Assembly: GCF_963422355.1 (NCBI RefSeq)
Contig: NC_085098.1
Span: 2,203,132 to 2,267,131, forward strand
Source of the DNA: Corticium candelabrum
Lineage: Eukaryota; Porifera; Homoscleromorpha; Homosclerophorida; Plakinidae
Length of the DNA: 64,000 nucleotides
Reading direction: 5' to 3'
Below the pieces are notes generated by a model that was given only the letters and a program-made list of their open reading frames with translations, was not told the DNA's origin and ran no database searches. Positions 44,401-57,281 of the stretch are shown here, in pieces. The translations under genes and the position numbers were made by a program. The stretch's first letter is position 1. The number at the start of each line of letters is the position of its first letter.

Positions 44401-44730
44401 GGACAGCCTTCGAACTTGGGACGGACGGGATGATAATTAATTTATTTAGTTGACTTGGCCTTAAAGGAGCTTTGTAAATTTGGTTCAGTGTTCATTGTTC
44501 TGGTCACATTACTATGTTGTATCTTGCAAGCAAACATGTTTATGTGTTTATGTTTATACTGTTTATTAGGTTTTCATTTAGTAAGTCTTTGTGTGTGGTT
44601 AATAGTGTGGATGTGTCTGGTTAATAGTGTGGATGTGTCTGGTTTGAGGCAACTATTGGATGATATGGTCAGCAAATTGGTGGAGGAGTTTTTGCAGCCT
44701 GTGAGGAATGGCTTAATTGCACGTTCATGA
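24733..44730 (+). CDS. PGM2: Phosphopentomutase/phosphoglucomutase-2 (PGM2 family), 17 coding exons
   Basis: Exons: 24733-24822, 24879-24978, 25225-25292, 27739-27827, 27900-27984, 28505-28588, 37849-38045, 39057-39180, 39291-39356, 40022-40119, 40195-40292, 40735-40911, 40973-41102, 41239-41332, 42329-42415, 42895-43028, 44649-44730. Phases agree throughout, about 600 aa (human PGM2 612). Alpha-D-phosphohexomutase domains are in order: [13 protein letters not shown], phosphoserine loop TASHNPK (Ser162), Mg2+ loop NDPDADR (Asp320/322/324), sugar-binding FEEAIG (about 421-426) and phosphate-binding RTSGTEPK (from Arg553). Family role: ribose-1-phosphate to ribose-5-phosphate (and glucose-1-phosphate) interconversion in the cytosol; PGM2L1, a glucose-1,6-bisphosphate synthase, is the alternative paralogue. 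Intron 6 (9.3 kb) carries an antisense gypsy element. The last exon is assigned by phase and by FLQPVRNGL similarity. Confidence 0.95.
25293..27738. other. PGM2 intron 3, no further gene recognised
   Basis: 2.4-kb intron. Short frames at 25863-26196 overlap on both strands and have no family match. The paired phrases 'cccgtatctaatatgggatg' (about 25498) and 'gaccatctaatatgggacag' (about 25683) hint at a small decayed repeat. Confidence 0.5.
28589..32520. other. PGM2 intron 6, part upstream of the gypsy element
   Basis: Non-coding AT-rich sequence. A stretch near 31240-31290 resembles 8616-8660 (gcatc-ctcttgtgacaatttagcacatac), and 31760-31800 (ccacatccgtctatcacctg) resembles 8492-8520, so parts of a shared dispersed repeat lie here. 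No protein similarity seen. Confidence 0.5.
32521..32673 (-). repeat. 3' LTR of gypsy element
   Basis: 153-bp terminal repeat, TGTAAGG...ACTACA on the plus strand. By hand comparison it differs from the other LTR at seven positions (about 95% identity). The polypurine tract ggggaggatagaga (minus strand) abuts it at 32674-32688. TAAC stands just outside. Confidence 0.92.
33270..37170 (-). pseudogene. Degenerate gypsy gag-pol
   Basis: Gag helix region (from about 37168: [11 protein letters not shown]) and two CCHC knuckles near 36545-36660 ([28 protein letters not shown]) come first. An aspartic protease follows near 36093-36430 ([18 protein letters not shown]). RT lies near 35094-35490 ([31 protein letters not shown], and YMDN in place of the usual Y-X-D-D). 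RNase H is at 34286-34912 ([21 protein letters not shown]). Integrase has an intact HHCC finger (about 33890-34000) and core (IDIKGP), but the second catalytic Asp position reads WNHGTCF. Several in-frame stops; not translatable. Confidence 0.9.
37396..37548 (-). repeat. 5' LTR of gypsy element
   Basis: 153-bp terminal repeat matching 32521-32673. Downstream (minus strand) the TGGTGACAGAAG stretch is positioned as a tRNA primer-binding site. TAAC follows directly outside. Confidence 0.92.
41373..41508. repeat. (CA)n followed by imperfect ACC/ATC trinucleotide repeat
   Basis: CA array to 41429, then 'ccaccaccaccgccactgccgccatcaccatc'-type units to about 41508. It begins about 40 bp after the donor site of PGM2 exon 14. 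Confidence 0.93.
43400..43938. mobile_element. 539-bp MITE, TTA target-site duplication, copy 2
   Basis: Homologous to 11892-12419 along its whole length (for example 'gaaaacattgagaaagt.gtggtagagacagctgg.ctctttatgga'). Same inverted ends and TTA on both sides; it sits between PGM2 exons 16 and 17. The left end has drifted (GGGTGGTTCAAAATT against GGGGTCATTCAAAATT). Confidence 0.85.
44600..44646. repeat. Short tandem repeat before the last PGM2 exon
   Basis: The unit 'ttaatagtgtggatgtgtctgg' is present twice in tandem (third copy partial), ending a few bases before the AG used by exon 44649-44730. It may influence acceptor choice. Confidence 0.7.
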
Positions 44731-45097
44731 ATGTATGGTTATTATAGTGACAATAGTAGTAGGTAAAATTAGCTTTGTTTGCTATTTTTGCTTATCCGCT
44801 AAACTTCAGTGGTTTTTCTTTAGCAGACCTGTAGCTTGTAGCTTGCTTTCGGTTACTGAATAATTTATATGTTGCGTATGTGATGGAAATTGCAAGTTAA
44901 TTAATCATGGGTGTCAGAACAGGTTTGGCAAGTCTGGTGGCCACTGGACCAATGTTCCAAGTATAGCTTTAGCTAGCGACACATTGGCACAAACATCTGT
45001 TTTAGGGTATGATTGATTAATTAAATTAAATAAATTAAATAAACAACTGAAGGTTGGTCGAAGTAGCCGTTATTTCAGGGGTGAGATGATAGTCACT

Positions 45098-45533
45098 GAG
45101 CGCTTTCACACACAGGGTTAACTTGGGTTAAATCGGGTTAACTTTGGGTTAGACTCCAATTACCCCGGTCGTGTGAACGCGAGTTTAGTAAACCCAAGTT
45201 AACCCGGGTTAAGACTGGGGTTAAGTGAGGGTTAAGCTAAGTGGGGTTAAAGTGGGTTAAGCGAAGACACGCCCTAATATATGCAAAAACACGCCCTAGA
45301 GTGGATCGCGCTAACGTACAAAATGGCTTGTCCTTCTCGTGTAAGGCTATCGGCGTTACTGCTTTCCAAGCCTCCAGCCGAAACTTCAAGCAATCGATGT
45401 ATTCGCTCTACTCTAGATCTTCTGCATCTAATTACCCATGTTCTACATGTGAACGCAAGCTGAGTGGAGTGGGGTTATCATAACTCTTCCCGAGTTATCC
45501 TAACCCGAATTAACCGTGTGTGTGAAAGCGCTC
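45098..45533. mobile_element. 436-bp MITE rich in GGGTTAA words
   Basis: Inverted ends GAGCGCTTTCACACACA are identical on both sides (17 bp), then a diverged GGGTTAA/GGTTAA-rich subterminal zone. ACT triplets lie directly outside both ends (possible 3-bp duplication). The core contains a GC-richer open stretch (45281-45463) with no family match. Located between PGM2 and STARD10. Confidence 0.78.
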
Positions 45534-46232
45534 ACTGATGAGATACCTAAATGGGTTCCTTGACGTTCTACATAGGGTGTTGATGGCCACGCCCTCGTAT
45601 TCATGACTCTTTAGCGCGCTCTATGCAGTAGACTACAAGTTTGCAAATCTAGAGGTACAAATGATGCTCAACAAGGTTTTTGTCTAAACTTTTAAATTTC
45701 AGAGTGCTTGTGTGATGTGGCACTATTGAAGAAATGTTAAAGACTGTTCTTTCATGTGTATTAAAGTCAACCATATCAGACTCTTTTTCGGGCATCACAT
45801 GCATTGTTGTACTAAAAATGGTATGGTCATCTATATTCATTTAAAACAACATCGATATCACATTTTTGGATTTATTCTAGCGCTGCTCATGTATGATGTA
45901 CATGTTCAAACGCTGTTTTTTCTAACTAGGGAGACAGAGCTCAAGGTCGACTCTAGTTTGTAGTCTATTGTACCAAGCTAAGCTTATGTAGTTTGTCTGT
46001 GTGTAGTTTATGTCTGCCCCTAAGTGGGAACTGTACCGTCTTTGGGTGCGAGAGAAAATATATTATTGTTATTAATTATTATTACAGCTCCCCAAGTGCT
46101 AGTAATGTTGAAGAAGACAGTTGCCACCTGACGTGCATTCTGCAGAGTTATGAATGCATACCACACCATATGCACTTGGTTCCACTGTAGCATCCGGGTT
46201 CTATCCTGTAGCTAATCATTTAGTTCGGCAGC
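45534..46232. other. Intergenic region and STARD10-like promoter
   Basis: About 700 bp upstream of the START-domain gene. No coding similarity recognised. The start codon context GGCAGCATGG fits a strong initiation site. No TATA box assigned. Confidence 0.5.
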
Positions 46233-49200
46233 ATGGCGGAAGCTCTATCGTCCAGTCTTGGAACAACGCCCAGACCGGCGACAGATGAGGACTTCGACTA
46301 TTTTAAGAAGCTGGCTGACATTGACAAAGGCTGGTCTCGTCAATATGATAGCAATGGAATCGTCGTTTGGACTCAGACGTCAGAAGTCTCGTCCATCAAG
46401 TTGTTAAGAGTTAGTCAGTTTATCTTGTCATATGAGTGATTGTTAGTTACTAGTCAGAATGGAGAGACTAACTCCCGGGAAGACCCAAATGCTTCACCGG
46501 AGTTGACGTCATGGCTACCTACTATTCTGCACGTGATCTTATCTATAATGTTCTGCTCATGTAAAAGGGGATATATAACACTCTACAACACTTGGTTTTT
46601 TAATTTCATGTCATTTTTTCTAGCAAATTACATCAGCAATGATTTGTTGGACCATAGTGCTATTAGAGATTGGTTTTCTGGTAGCACTGCTACTTTTTGT
46701 TGCTAGCCAATCACGCACACCTTTAACACATCATTTTTCAAATACTGTAGTATCTCATTAATCCTGCTCAAATACATTTGATCAGTTTAGCAAGTCATAC
46801 TTGAACTCAACTATGCTTTGGGATGTTAGAGATTGGTTTGCAACATTTTGCATGTGCAGTTTTAGACTGTGTAGCCAGGTTGTTCTTGCTGTGAGAGTGA
46901 GCAGATTCTATACCAAAAGTTAAAGCAAAACAATCAAATAACAGGTTTTGCAGAATAGTCAGAAGCAGAAGAAACACAGAGATGATGATTATGCCAATGA
47001 GGACAATAAGGTTAGCTGATGATCGTGAAGCTGAGTGAATTAACTGAATAGCAGTTAGAGTGACAGCTTTGTATGCCAAGAGTGTGTTTTTAATCCTTGC
47101 ATAGCGCTCTGCTTTGACTGCGATAGCAAACATTGAAATTACAGTAACCCATGGATCATATTGATAAGGCTCATTAAGAGCAAGTGGGTGACCCAACTGA
47201 CTGATTTGTAATATGTTGTTTGGGTAGGCTCAATGACGTCTGAGGCAGATTGTAAGGATGTTTACAGTGCAAGTGTAATACATTGTAAATTATATTTATT
47301 AACCATCTTCTAGATGTACGCTGACAGTATCCAGTACTCTGGTTTCCTCACATTGCTTCGCATAAAGTGAAGGTAATGGGAAGGAAGGAAAACATCAATA
47401 CCAGTTATGTAGTAGCTGTCCTACTTGTGTTGCAGTATCGGTGTTGCTTTCAATAAGCTTCAGCACCAGAGAACAGCCCTATTTATAGCCATAAGTGGAC
47501 ACCCAACAAGAGACGTACACCTGAGCAGAGGCATGGTGATACAGTACACATATTTGTGTTTGGTTTCTACACACTCTCTGGTATCTGGGAAAAGGATACA
47601 AAAAAATGTCGATCAACTGACTGTGAAAATTTTACGTATGTTAGGCCGGGCAAACTGATTCACAGTTTAACGTTCCCATCCACTTCATATTCTGGGAAAG
47701 CAAAATAAGTTTCAGTATTCATTATATAAAACACATGACACCTCGCACGTGCATGTCTCGTGTTGCACACGTTAGTTTTCACAATATGGCTTCCTTCGTA
47801 AGCGTGCATGTGTACACTGCTGAGAAAACCCTAGTTCCCTGGACTGTTTTGTTGCTGTCTCCTTCAGAAACCTTTGAAGATCTGCTGACATCAGTCCAGG
47901 CCGGGTGCTTCTCTATTGTGAAGATGTCTAACGAGTTGTCGGCGGCCCTTTTGACGTCTGTCTTCGTTGGCAGCGACAAGTCGTCCTTGTCGTCAGTCCA
48001 GAAGAACCTGACAGCTGCTGATGTTATCAGTGTATTTGGCCACTTCGTAAAGTTTATTGTTGAACCTGCAGGCCGTCCTACCGGTGCAACAAATACGTGA
48101 AGAACGCATTTCAGGTAATGATGCAGAGTCGGCTGACCGTCAGTACACCACGTTTGCCCAACCTCATAGAAGAGAAAACGAAGAGAGATAAGATGTTTAA
48201 TGATCTCATACGGTTTGCTGAGGAGAAAGGATTGAAATTCCTTCCTGACCAACTAGAATCCGGTAGATTCTATGTCAACACAGTGTGCTCCACCCTGTGG
48301 TACATAGATGGTCATCACGGGACCCTTGGTCTTCGAGGTTGCAATGTTCCTGAGATGTTCAGGAAGTTTAATGGGTACGACACCTCAGAGCTCTCCAAGC
48401 ACAGGAAACGGAAGTCTCAGAATCTGAACGCAGACAAGCTTGCTGACCATACAGCATCACTGTATAATGCTCTGCTGACTTCTTGGCTGAACACTTCTGA
48501 ATGGGCTAGTTTTAGAAATGCAACTGAAAGTCTTGCTCGTTCATTGGACTCCTATGTTTTACACCTGAGAAGTCAATGCAAGACGATGAAGCCACATCAT
48601 GAATCATCTAGTTTACCTGTTGCTGATAAAACGTCTGTTCAGCTTCTAGCAACAAACAGGTCTCCATCAAATTGCCTCAAGAAGCTAAATGATGCCATTT
48701 CTTCCTCATCACCATACGAGCCCAAATTTATAGGTGACTATGCTCCATCTGATCGACAAGAAAACTATCTTTATGTGCAACAATTACGTATGGGGCTTAG
48801 TAGACCTTGTGTTCTGTGCACTTATTCCATTGGTGGACGAGTAGGTAACTACCTGTTTGTATGGCCACTGCCAGAGCAAGTCACCCTTGAAGCTGCTCTG
48901 AATGACAACCAGAGGGTTGTGTCAAATCTTCAAGAAGACCTGCCTGTTTATCATTGCCAAGCTCTTAAACAACAGTTGGTTTCCAAATTTGGACGAATTT
49001 TGCAAACACTAACTTGGCTACACTCAGAGAGTTCTACCGGGTGGCAACAGGAGATCAGTCAGCCAATCTAACAACAGCTGAGGAAGAGCTTGATCAAAGA
49101 CTGAGGGAAGCTCTTGAAATGGAAGACGCTGACTTGGTTGTTGATTTACGCGAATCAAACAAACTGCACAGTAACAACTTCTCTGTTTTCTGGGAGAAAA

Positions 49201-52200
49201 TGAAAGTCTATCTTGATGAATCAACATCAGTACATGAACGGAGACATGGTACGGTCACCTACATGGCTAAGGCAATATCAGTAAGAGATTTGGTTCAGGA
49301 GGTAGCCAAAATGTATCCTGGACATCCTGTGCCGACAGAACAGTGGGTCCGTTTGCAGTTCTGCCCTAGAAATCCCCAATCCAAGGCTGCAGTAAAATAT
49401 AGATCACAGTTTAACGTCAAGATGATGGTACAGAAGCGTCAGTTTAGACACCACCATGTTGATGCCCACTATTGCACCGCACTGTTCTGGTACATGAAAG
49501 AGTATGCCATTCAGGTTCGTGATCTAGCTTTCTTTGTCTCCTTGAATGACAAACACCGCATCAAGGTTGGAGAGCCTAATAACTCTGTAGTGGCTGCAGA
49601 AAGAAGGAGACGGGTTTTGGTGGCTGGCCACGAAACGTTTGAAGTCGCAGATCATGACTTCACGAAATTTTCAATTGTACCCAGTGTTTCGTTCATTGTC
49701 CAAAATTTCCGAGACAATGGAATCTTCATGGTATGACAGCTTGGTTGACGTTGGATGCAAAGACGCGGTTTTAGAACACTCGACAGCACTTTGTCACTCA
49801 TCTGAGCTGTACTCGATTCTTCTGAAGCAGATCGAGAACAAGAGTATTCTCTTTCTCTGTACTGATGGTGGCCCTGACCACTGGGTGACATTTTTCTCTG
49901 TCCAGCTATCACTGATTGCTCTTTTCTTGAATTTAGACCTGGACCTTCTTGTTGTCGGAAGAACGGCACCAAATCATTCTTGAAGGAATCCTGTTGAAAG
50001 GATCATGAGTATAATCAACTTGGGTCTACAATGTGTAGGGATGATGCGGAGTAAAGGCAGTGAAGAGTTTGAAAAGGCAATAAAAATGCCAACAGTGTCA
50101 ACACATTGCGCAAAGCAGTTAAAGACCAGTATGGCAATGAAATGAAATCCTATCTTCGTCCTGCTGTGCCATTGCTGAACAGTATAACAAGTCGTCTTGA
50201 ATTGCATGGAAAGCCTTTTTCTGTGTTTGAAAGTGCTGATAGCAATGAAATAGATGCTTTTTGGGAAGTACTACACCAGGTAGACTGCATCTTGGAGAAA
50301 AGTGAGACAAGCAAATCTGTTTTGAGTAAGAAGCCCAAGTTGAAGGAGCTGTTTGATCACTGTTGTCAAACCCGTCATTACTCATTTTGCGTAAAGAAGT
50401 GTGGTTTGGATGACTAGGTTTAGCAAGCCACTTCGCATGGACCCTGACTGATTCAGAGGATTACATTTTCTCCCAGATCCTGTAATTCGCCCTGATGATC
50501 ACTACCTGCCATTTATGGATGTATTTGGCATTGAAATTGATAAGAGATACCGCCCATCCGGGATGCACACAAAAAATGCAAAAGTTCTGGGATACTCTCC
50601 AAGTGAGCAGCATGTTCGAAATGTCGGTGTATTGGTCCAGTGTGATGAATGTAACAAGTGGCGTCTGATATTCTCCAAAAGAAAGCTATCAGCCAAAGAA
50701 AGAGATCAACTCCAGGACATGATTCAAGACATATCCTGCTCTTGTGGTGCTTCCATAGATGACGTGATGCTGCCTGAGTCTCTAGCCAGTATTGGGATAA
50801 AAAAGCACAGCTGCAGTGACCATGTTGAAAAGCTCTATTACACTGTCTATGGATCAGATGACCCTATCTGTGTTCACTGTGGGAGCTCAACTGAACTGAC
50901 GTTGCCCAAGAGCTCTGAACTATTTTATCCTTATTGTCACGATTGTGCTTCTTTTGTTAGAATAAACCAGCGTTTGTTGAAACACTAAAACATTTAAAGA
51001 AAACAGGTTTTATCGATACTAGTACCTGCCAAACTTGATAGTGAGCCATTTGCAGCTGTAGTGCCAGTCGATGCATGGTAGTTACTGTAACTGCAAACTT
51101 ATTATTTCATTAATATTATTATTAAAATATTAAATGAATAATGAATAATGACCGCCTGCCCGCATGTCGTCGTGAAAAAGGCTGGACGTTAAACTGTGAA
51201 TCAAGTTTGCTTGGCCTTACTTGAATCCCACTTGTTTTTAATGTGGCCTAGGTGGTAGAAATTACATTGACGTGACTGGTTGATCATGAGATCTCAGTAG
51301 TAACTGGAAGACAGATGATTTTACATAAAGCATTTATGTATGAAACAAAATGTCTACTTGTGTATGGTTATTTCTATAATCGATCAAACCCTGATCCTCA
51401 ACTTTGCCCTTATTTATAGAATTTTCAGTTGTGGATTTCACTTGCATGATGTAGATTGCAGCTACATTAACTTGTAGTGCAAGTGTTATGACATCATTAG
51501 GCACTCGTACTCTGTGTGTGAAACACACTTTCTATATCATGTCAAGAAGATTTGATCAGTTACTGGAGAACAGAAGTGCACCACCATAGAGTGTCATTGT
51601 CAACGTGGTTCTTTAGTGTCTAGCTATAGGACGGCCAAAGATGTGATGTAGACAGAAAATGCAGTTATGATTGAGACTTTCGAGTGCAATGAACTGAAGA
51701 GACATGATGTGAATTCACATGGAAGGAAAGTCATGAAACTGCACAATGGAATCAATTCATACATTGCCTGTTAGGCCTCTTTTCTTTTGTCTTCTTCTTT
51801 AGCTTACACTGTCATACCATTTTCATAGTCACAGTCTTTTGCAAGAGACAGCATTGCTGCCTTAGTTGCTGCCATTTCTAGCAGAGCTAGTTCTACTGTC
51901 AAGGTATACCATCTTTGTTTCATGTGAGAGTATGATGAAAACCTTGACACTGTTGCTTTAATTAGTACAGTACATCTAACCTTACCAAGGTAGGCTGTGT
52001 TTACACATATGTTGACACCTTGCACTAAATTCTGTGTTGCCGACATTTTGCTCTCAAATACGCATTTGGGGAAGAGTGACATTGGGAAAGTTTGACAGCT
52101 GTCAAAAACTGTTCAAAATGTGCATTTTGTTATTTTTCTGATTTGTTAAAATTTGGAATTCTTTTTTACAGGTTCAGTATGTATTTCAAGACATATCTGC

Positions 52201-53197
52201 AGATGTGTTGTATGATGTTATTCATGATCCCGATTATCGTCGAGTGTGGGATGATCACATGATTGATGGTTTTGAAATCTGTACGCTGGATGCTACTAAT
52301 GACATAGGATATTACTCAGGTATGTAATAATACTATTTCATTCCTTGTCACCTGTTTGTGATAGCATTGGTATGTTGCCACAATCAGCAGGTTTTCTTAA
52401 TGATGTACAGTCGTATAACAACACAAACAGCCACAAATTTTGTTATTCCACAATGAATGCATTGCTGGTTATGCTCCCTCTAACTGGTACACTCTATGAG
52501 TAAGACAAAGACAACACAACATGCAGAGTTTACTCTGACACCTTTTACTGGGGAAAGTTTTCTACAGTCTTGAACTCTGATGATGTTTCTTGCTAAAGGA
52601 CTTTGTTGGATGAGATTCTTTTAGCTTTTCGTTAGTTATCTTACAGGTGCATAAGATTGTCACTACTGTTTGATAGCTTAATTAATCATTTGCTATTATG
52701 TATTGCTGTTTACATACTTTAGCAATACAGGCCCATAGCCTGGGGGTGAGGGTTGGACGAATTGTTTGCTTATGTATGTCTAGTACTACTCTGTCAATCT
52801 TGTTGTTTTTATGCAATCCCAACGTTTCTCCTTATTTTAATTCGAGTGTGTGTGTGTGTGTATGCATGTAAGAGCGTTTCTTCAAAACGGCGAGTCACAG
52901 CACCACTGAATTTTGCTTGCACACGCCAAATAATGGAGCTCGAAAGTGAAGCTGCCATTGTCGGACTTCTCTCGGCACGATGCGACTTTCTGTCAATTGA
53001 ACCCGCCTCTACTCATGTGCGATTTTCTCTGGAACGGCGCATCAGATCGCCACTGAATTAATTTAAACTTTTAAACTATAAGTAACTGCACGTGACTTTC
53101 AAGTTTTAGCTGCCCGGATGTTTGTCTCTGAAAGGAAAACTCTCTGCTAATTTCTTGCAATGGGACATTCTGTTACATTTTTATTAGTCTTCAACAA

Positions 53198-53255
<58 letters not shown>

Positions 53256-56200
53256 TAGATGAGATTTTGTTTGGGTTGATTAGATTATTGATTGTTAGTT
53301 AATATTTTATTTATATATAACATATATTTTATTTTATATATCCCAATACCCCAACTTCCCTCCCAACATCTCTCCCAAGTCAAGTAGGCAAATCCCAACT
53401 ATGAACATCTAAACTTCTAATTGCATGCGTGCAAGTAACAGCTTGGTGTTGTAGCACCATAGTTTTACAGACAACTGTTCTAATATGTTGTGGAAAGCTT
53501 GAGGAAACGGTATCCTGCTGGTTGATGATGTCTTTGATCATATTCCTCTCAATGTGTGTAGAGTGAAAGATGATATGAAGCCCAGAGATTGGATAGAATA
53601 GACCACCTGCTGCGGTAACATTGGCTTCATGCCTGGCATCTTTTTCATATTCTGCTGCTTCTGCTGCTGCGCCAGGACTGATCACTGTTTTCAATATAGG
53701 AAGGCTGTAAAGAGTTATGGATTGTAACATTGAAATATCCAGGTTGACCATTCATGAAAGGGATGATACACATCTTCTGGTCTGCTTGAATCATAGCCTG
53801 AGCAGTTCTCTTCCTTTTTGACTTGCTTGTTTTCAACAAGAAAAGCTTGGAATATTACTTCACAAAGAGCATTGTGACGTTGAACACGTAGCGGATCCCT
53901 AGGGCAGCTGATTAGGTGGTCACCACATGGATCAATTGTAGTGCCACAGCAGCATAAAACAGAAGGCAGTGGAATTGGAATGCTGAGCCACGTCCAGATC
54001 GCAATTACGAATTCATGCGGAGGAATGGTGAGGCCTCAAATTGGGGTTGGGTAATGCCCGCAACCAAGCCCTCGATGGGTCGACGAAATTGAGTTCAGAC
54101 GAGCTTGTCTCTTAAACTCCCATTTTTCATTAAGGAGTTGAAAACATTGTAATGTATCTGTTTCTGAATGTTCTGCTGAAAATCTGTGTTGATATCCAAA
54201 GTGTGCATTATAGGTAATTTCTCTCCAAGAATACTGTACCCTTCACTTTTGCCTTGAACTCGAAAATCAGGACAAAATACTTCTTCAGCAAATTCGGTGT
54301 TCGAATTGCCTGCCTTTCTTAAGAGACGCTGAATCAACTTTTGGGTGGTATTGCAACTTCCTATGAAAGCAGCCGCTGATGATGTTAGTGCTTCTCTGAG
54401 ACTAAGACCTTCTGTGTGAACTGGTAGTGTCACTTGCAGCCATGAGGAATTCGGAATGGATGAGCGAGTGATTAGTTCAAGAGAATGTCTTAAACCTCTG
54501 TCAAAATGAAAAATTCACTGCCTGTCAGACCAGGTGTTACAGTCCACAAAAGGTGATTGATCTTACAAACACTCAAGCAACTCCGCAAAAGGTGTAATTC
54601 GACCTAGGAGTTGTCTATGTTGTTGAGATGTGATTGAATATCGAGTACTTTGTCTATCTGCTTAGCGATCGTATTTTGAAAGAATATCTGACCCATAGAC
54701 CGGTGATCCAAGCAATTTCAATTCGTCCGTAAGCCTATGAATTTCAGTAGGAGATTGAGAGAATTATTGTCCCCTGATGGCACAAAATAAATCTTGCATT
54801 TATCCAGATTGGTGTGAAGACCAAATCGAGGACCTTTTGCTAAAAACAATTCTAATAGAGAAGAGATGCAATCTTGATCACCAACAAATATGCCATCATC
54901 CAGGTACCATAGTTGCAGATCTATGCCAGGAACATTGCTGATGTCGTCCAGAATTCTAGTAATACCATGGAAATAGTATTAGACCTGTGGGTCTTCTTGT
55001 TGAGTGCCAGCATTTGACAGGATGCGATGTTTGCCGAACCTAAGTCCTCTTGGTGAACTATAGCACCACTGCACCCATGCAGAATTCTGGAAATTCTTCA
55101 CGTAATTGTAGGCAAAATTATTTACAGTGACATTCATTGAATGCATTCCACATATTAACTTTGAAACAGCATAGATCTTTCCTCCTGTTATTAGTAGCGA
55201 TGTAAGACTTCAAATTGTGAATAGCTGTCTCCAATCCACCACTTACACCTACCCCAACTTGACGATAATGTAAGAATACTTCTTGTAAACGAGGTTTGAC
55301 TGCTGTACAGCAGATCTGACTGACTAAACGTCTAATCACTCCTCCAACTGCAATCGAACGTATCTCTCCAGATTTCTTATTCAAGGCAGTCAATGGTGCA
55401 CCTGACAACCATGGAGAAATGCTTACATTCACATTCGATGGCATCCAAAAAGTGCTGTGCTCGCAACTAAGAACAGCCTGGACTGGATCTTGCTGGGAAT
55501 GCTTCCAATGCAGATAGAACGGCTTGACTATCCACAATGAGTGGGGATGGAATTTCATCAGACCTGTCTGGTAAGGGTGATGTAGGTGATGATTCTCTAA
55601 CTCCGAAAGAGCGATTGGATCATCTCGAGAAGTGCATCCCATGGATCCCAGTGTTTTTAATGCATCTTGAAACGACATTCTCTTGCAAGCTGCAGTGAGC
55701 GACGGGATTGAAAGAATTAGGACTATCTGATGTCGTACGTATATCTGATCTATTACTTTCTACTTTGGCTTCTTCCCATAAACCTAACAAGTCTCCTTGC
55801 TGCCGGCATCGAAGGCGTGAAAACAACATCTCCTTCACCACATAGCGTTATTCTTGCCACCTCTAAGAGGTGTACGTAGCACAGCTATTGGAAACATGTG
55901 GAGACGAACAAATCCCCACAAACCATCCTGACATGCGTGCTGTAGTTCTTTAGCAAGAATCTGAGCAACAGAGCTCTTACAGATCTTGGTATGTGAAGAA
56001 CAGTTTGTACAGAAAGAGTTGAAATTTGTTTATAGTAGCATAAAAGCAACGTAGTTCATTGCCTGTTGGTCTCGAAAGAGAAGATGCAGCTGAAATCCCT
56101 GTTCACACTATGTTCACGCCAGATATATCCAAAAGATTCCATTTTCCATTGACGGGATCATCCGTTACTTTTTCAACCTTTCCATGACTACAGTACGTGT

Positions 56201-57142
56201 ACTGGTAAATTGTTAATTGAAGTGGTGTCTTGGTGTAAACCTTCTTTTGATAACTCGTCCTGTAACCATGAAGAAAAGTGTGGTTCTATCATTTTACCAC
56301 AACAACGTGAATGCCAAAAAGACCACGTGACGTGTTTGGGACATCATTGGTCCATTTTGGTGTATTAATTAAGCACTTCCACTTATGAAACCAGGCTACG
56401 GCCATGCAATGGTGTCAGTGGGGAACTATGTTTTCCAGTAGTTTGGTTGCTATGACTGGGCTTTAACTTCAAAGGTACACAGAAGATTACAGAAACTTTG
56501 GTTTTGGGAGGAAGAGGTTAAGATGTTATTGTATAGAGCTTGTCAAGAGCACTCTTCATTTGATAAAGAAGAGTTAGGCACGTTTTTGTGTGTTGTAGTA
56601 AGCATACACCTGTGATTGTTGGACTTCTACGCAGTCAGAAGCTACAGCCTATACTTACAGTTCCTGTACTATGTTTATAGTTAAATCATATGATGGTTAA
56701 TTGTGTGCTTTCTGTTGACATTTAGTAAAATGTCCACCTGGAGTGACTAACAGAGACTTCGTGAATGAGAGATCTTGGCGTGTCAATGACGAAGAGTACA
56801 TGATTTTTAATCATACAGTTTACCACAAGGTAATGATCTAAAGTGAGTCTAACTTTCTCATTGTGCATATCATTGTTGTATATTATTTAGGATCACCCTG
56901 AGAAAAAGAATTTCGTACGTGCATTTTCATATCTTACTGGATACGTATTGAGGCCACAGGAAAATGGTGCATGTGCGTTTACATATGTGACACAAACAGA
57001 CATGAAAGGCTGGATACCTGCTTGGCTCACAAACAAAGCTGCTACCTTTTTTGCACCTAAGGTACAGTGGAGTGATGGACTTGGTTTGACATTGAGTAGT
57101 GGTTGTTTTCATCAATTGTGACTTGTGTGATCTAAGCTGCAA

Positions 57143-57211
<69 letters not shown>

Positions 57212-57245
57212 ACATTGTACATTTTACTGTTTTAGTAGCATTTGC

Positions 57246-57281
<36 letters not shown>

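Noticed and set aside
46807..47196. 129-aa minus-strand frame with one hydrophobic segment
   Set aside because: One possible membrane helix only, no recognisable family, inside an intron of an opposite-strand gene; could be chance in AT-rich DNA.
52753..53061. 102-aa plus-strand frame with a hydrophobic N-terminus
   Set aside because: No splice-compatible role in the STARD10 gene, no family match, and the first half contains a TG-rich low-complexity run.
55118..55678. Host gene encoding a 186-aa minus-strand protein
   Set aside because: It is the finger region of a reverse transcriptase that continues, with stops and shifts, on both sides.
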